A stretch of DNA of 7,653 bases from an uncultured Chlorobiota bacterium (GTDB lineage: Bacteria; Bacteroidota; Bacteroidia; Bacteroidales; JAADGE01): assembly GCA_947311125.1 (NCBI GenBank), contig CAMZKI010000032.1:1-7653 (forward strand), read 5' to 3'. The notes beneath the pieces were generated by a model that did not search any database, had not been told where the DNA came from, and was given only the letters and a program-made list of their open reading frames with translations. Shown one piece after another: positions 6,683-7,653 of this stretch; positions within the stretch are counted from its first letter, which is position 1, and each line of letters opens with the position of its first letter. A program made the position numbers and the translations under genes.

Positions 6683-7407
6683 ATAAATAAAAGTTTAATG
6701 CTTGCAACAAATAATACTGATGCCAGCAGATATTTCAGTTTATTTCCGGATAATTTATTACTGCTTAAAAATCCTCCTGCTAAACCTCCTGCCAGACCTA
6801 CTGCAGCCCATAGTAATATATTGGAATTAGGCTCATAATTTTCGTTAAAAAGAAGTCCCGTTAATCCGGCTAAAGAGTTCATAAATATGAAAAGAGCCGA
6901 TATCCCTGCCGTTTCTTTTATATCAGCCCAGTGAAGAAGTAATAATACCGGGCTCAGGATTATACCTCCTCCTATTCCTATCATACCTGAAAAAAAGCCT
7001 ATGATGCCTCCTATTAAAACCGGAATATAAAAAGCCGGAGTTTCAGATTTTTCAAATTCTTTTTTTGAACTGAAAAACATTCTTGATATTGCTGCCAACA
7101 AAAATATACCGAGTATTATTTTGTATGTTTTTTCGTTAAAATTCAGTCCTGCTCCTAAGAAAGACATAGGTATGGAGCCTATAATAAAAGGCAGTAAGAT
7201 TTTAAATTTAAAATGTCCTTTTTTATAAAAAGAGTAAAACGAAATACCGGATACAAAAAGATTAAGAGTAAGAGCCGAAGATTTCATTGTATATTGCTCA
7301 AATCCGAAGAGAGCCATTAGTGCCAAATAACCACTCGCACCTCCGTGACCGACAGAAGCGTAAAGAAGAGCAACAATAAACAGCAATACCAAAAATAAAA
7401 AATCCAT
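6679..7407 (-). CDS. TauE/SafE family integral membrane transporter
   Basis: A 242-residue inner-membrane protein with about eight predicted transmembrane segments (roughly 2-18, 42-62, 69-88, 95-112, 126-150, 165-188, 197-214 and 224-242). It has the internal duplication of the TauE/SafE (formerly DUF81) family: a Gly-rich VGHGGASGYL (19-28) in the first half is echoed by IGIGGGIILSPVLLL (143-157) in the second. Characterised or proposed members export sulfite, sulfoacetate or related organosulfur anions, but the family is broad and substrates cannot be read from sequence. It is the first gene of the Moco operon and is coupled to moeA by a 4-bp overlap, so it may serve a sulfur or oxyanion need linked to Moco. 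Molybdate movement is a speculation, not a known family function. The gene begins about 20 nt after a terminator-like hairpin, so its expression is probably attenuated. Confidence 0.85.
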   Translation of the reverse strand: MDFLFLVLLFIVALLYASVGHGGASGYLALMALFGFEQYTMKSSALTLNLFVSGISFYSFYKKGHFKFKILLPFIIGSIPMSFLGAGLNFNEKTYKIILGIFLLAAISRMFFSSKKEFEKSETPAFYIPVLIGGIIGFFSGMIGIGGGIILSPVLLLLHWADIKETAGISALFIFMNSLAGLTGLLFNENYEPNSNILLWAAVGLAGGLAGGFLSSNKLSGNKLKYLLASVLFVASIKLLFI

Positions 7408-7419
7408 ATCAAAAAAATA

Positions 7420-7471
7420 AATATAAAAAGACCTCTTTTCCTTATACGAATGAATACAGAAAAGAAGTCTT
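7420..7471 (-). terminator. intrinsic terminator/attenuator ahead of the TauE-like gene
   Basis: On the minus strand AAGACTTCTTTTC (7471-7459) pairs with GAAAAGAGGTCTT (7440-7428): 13 bp with an 18-nt loop, followed at once by a U-rich tract (UUUUUAUAUUU and more). One of the 13 pairs is G-U on this strand but A-C on the other, so the structure suits a minus-strand transcript. It sits about 20 nt before the first start codon of the Moco operon and no coding sequence ends upstream inside the window, so it reads as a leader attenuator rather than the end of a previous gene. Confidence 0.65.
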
Positions 7472-7525
7472 CTCAGGTAATATTATAATGATATGAATAA
7501 GAAAACAATTATCCTTTCCAATTCA

Positions 7526-7616
7526 TTCCGCAAAACGGAAATCGGGAGGCTCCGGCATTTCTGCTAAAACCCGTCGGTTAAAGAATCATATCATTTATGA
7601 CTTAGATATCTTTAAC
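7526..7616 (-). promoter_or_regulatory. candidate structured leader RNA (riboswitch-like) of the Moco operon
   Basis: Three helices can be drawn on the minus-strand transcript, in order. The first is an 8-bp helix GUUAAAGA/UCUUUAAC (7616-7609 with 7584-7577), which can extend inward by UAUC/GAUA with a bulge. The second is CGGG/CCCG (7573-7570 with 7546-7543), enclosing a GCA-GAAA-UGC tetraloop hairpin (7564-7555) and a G+C-rich segment GGAGCCUCC. The third is a UUCCG/CGGAA hairpin (7540-7536 with 7530-7526). This G+C-rich island stands out in AT-rich non-coding DNA. About 54 nt further on comes the terminator hairpin and then the operon. The layout of aptamer-like fold, linker, terminator and start codon is riboswitch-like. 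The known Moco RNA motif is reported for moaA and similar operons in other phyla; I cannot confirm or exclude membership by eye. No protein-coding gene is supported here. Confidence 0.45.
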
Positions 7617-7629
7617 TCGGATACAGATG

Positions 7630-7637
7630 CAAATTAA
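7630..7637 (-). promoter_or_regulatory. weak candidate -7 box for the Moco operon leader
   Basis: The minus strand reads TTAATTTG, one mismatch from the Bacteroidota -7 consensus TAnnTTTG. The implied transcript start would fall just before the first helix of the structured leader, a sensible position. The partner -33 TTTG would lie beyond the right edge, so it cannot be checked here. AT-rich sequence makes chance matches likely. Confidence 0.2.
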
Positions 7638-7653
7638 ATAATAAAAATTTTAA

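Noticed and set aside
7471..7479. ACCTGAGA on the minus strand, which recalls TPP riboswitch core words.
   Set aside because: The other TPP riboswitch elements and their spacing are absent, and the word runs into the terminator arm.
7493..7567. A 24-codon plus-strand ORF beginning MNKKTIILSNSF.
   Set aside because: The start looks gene-like, but the ORF is very short, has no ribosome-binding or promoter signal, and lies antisense to the G+C-rich helices of the leader. It could be a decayed small gene, but there is no support for calling it.
7541..7573. Resemblance of the CCGGAGCC...CCCG segment to a cobalamin riboswitch core.
   Set aside because: The downstream conserved elements of cobalamin riboswitches (GCCACTG-type region) are absent and the distal sequence does not fit.
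7577..7616. Inverted repeat GTTAAAGA/TCTTTAAC considered as an integron attC or a recombination site.
   Set aside because: The ends do not fit the attC core consensus GTTRRRY/RYYYAAC, no integrase or cassette is present, and the repeat fits better as one helix of the leader RNA.

Overview
This window looks like low-GC (about one third G+C by eye) chromosomal DNA from a member of the Bacteroidota. The evidence is indirect: most start codons have no Shine-Dalgarno sequence, one gene start has a TAnnTTTG-type -7 box just upstream, and the protein repertoire fits that phylum. Nothing here names a genus. The coding density is high and all genes look intact except the one cut by the left edge. No tRNA, rRNA, insertion sequence, CRISPR array or dispersed repeat was found.

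Left block (1-1860, minus strand): a probable operon read right to left. It encodes a low-molecular-weight phosphatase of the ArsC/LMW-PTP fold, a family 2 glycosyltransferase, and the N-terminal part of a polyprenol-phosphate mannosyltransferase-like enzyme that runs off the left edge. The set points to surface polysaccharide or glycolipid assembly, possibly with a phosphatase control element. The phosphatase has an arsenate-reductase-like P-loop but lacks the redox cysteines of a classical thioredoxin-coupled arsenate reductase.

Middle block (1927-3290, plus strand): divergent from the left block across 66 bp, with a flavodoxin-fold NAD(P)H oxidoreductase followed 20 bp later by a short-chain dehydrogenase. 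Both look like general redox enzymes and their substrates cannot be read from the sequence. This pair converges on the right block with only 6 bp between stop codons and no visible terminator.

Right block (3297-7653, minus strand): a compact molybdenum cofactor (Moco) operon. Its order in the direction of transcription is TauE/SafE-family membrane protein, moeA, a short moaA, moaC, and a fused MOSC-MogA/MoaB protein. Junctions are tight: a 4-bp overlap, a 17-bp overlap, a 25-bp gap and a 6-bp gap. MoaA and MoaC convert GTP to cyclic pyranopterin monophosphate. The MogA-like domain would adenylylate molybdopterin and MoeA would insert molybdate. The MPT synthase genes moaD and moaE and the sulfur-loading gene moeB are not in the window and must lie elsewhere.

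The most interesting stretch is the 246 bp ahead of this operon. On the operon strand it holds a cluster of inverted repeats, including an 8-bp helix, a GAAA-tetraloop hairpin inside a CGGG/CCCG helix and a 5-bp hairpin. These are followed by a 13-bp hairpin and U-tract that ends about 20 nt before the first start codon. That layout is what a transcription-attenuating riboswitch would look like. It matches no class I can name with certainty, so it is reported as a candidate cis-regulatory RNA for Moco synthesis.
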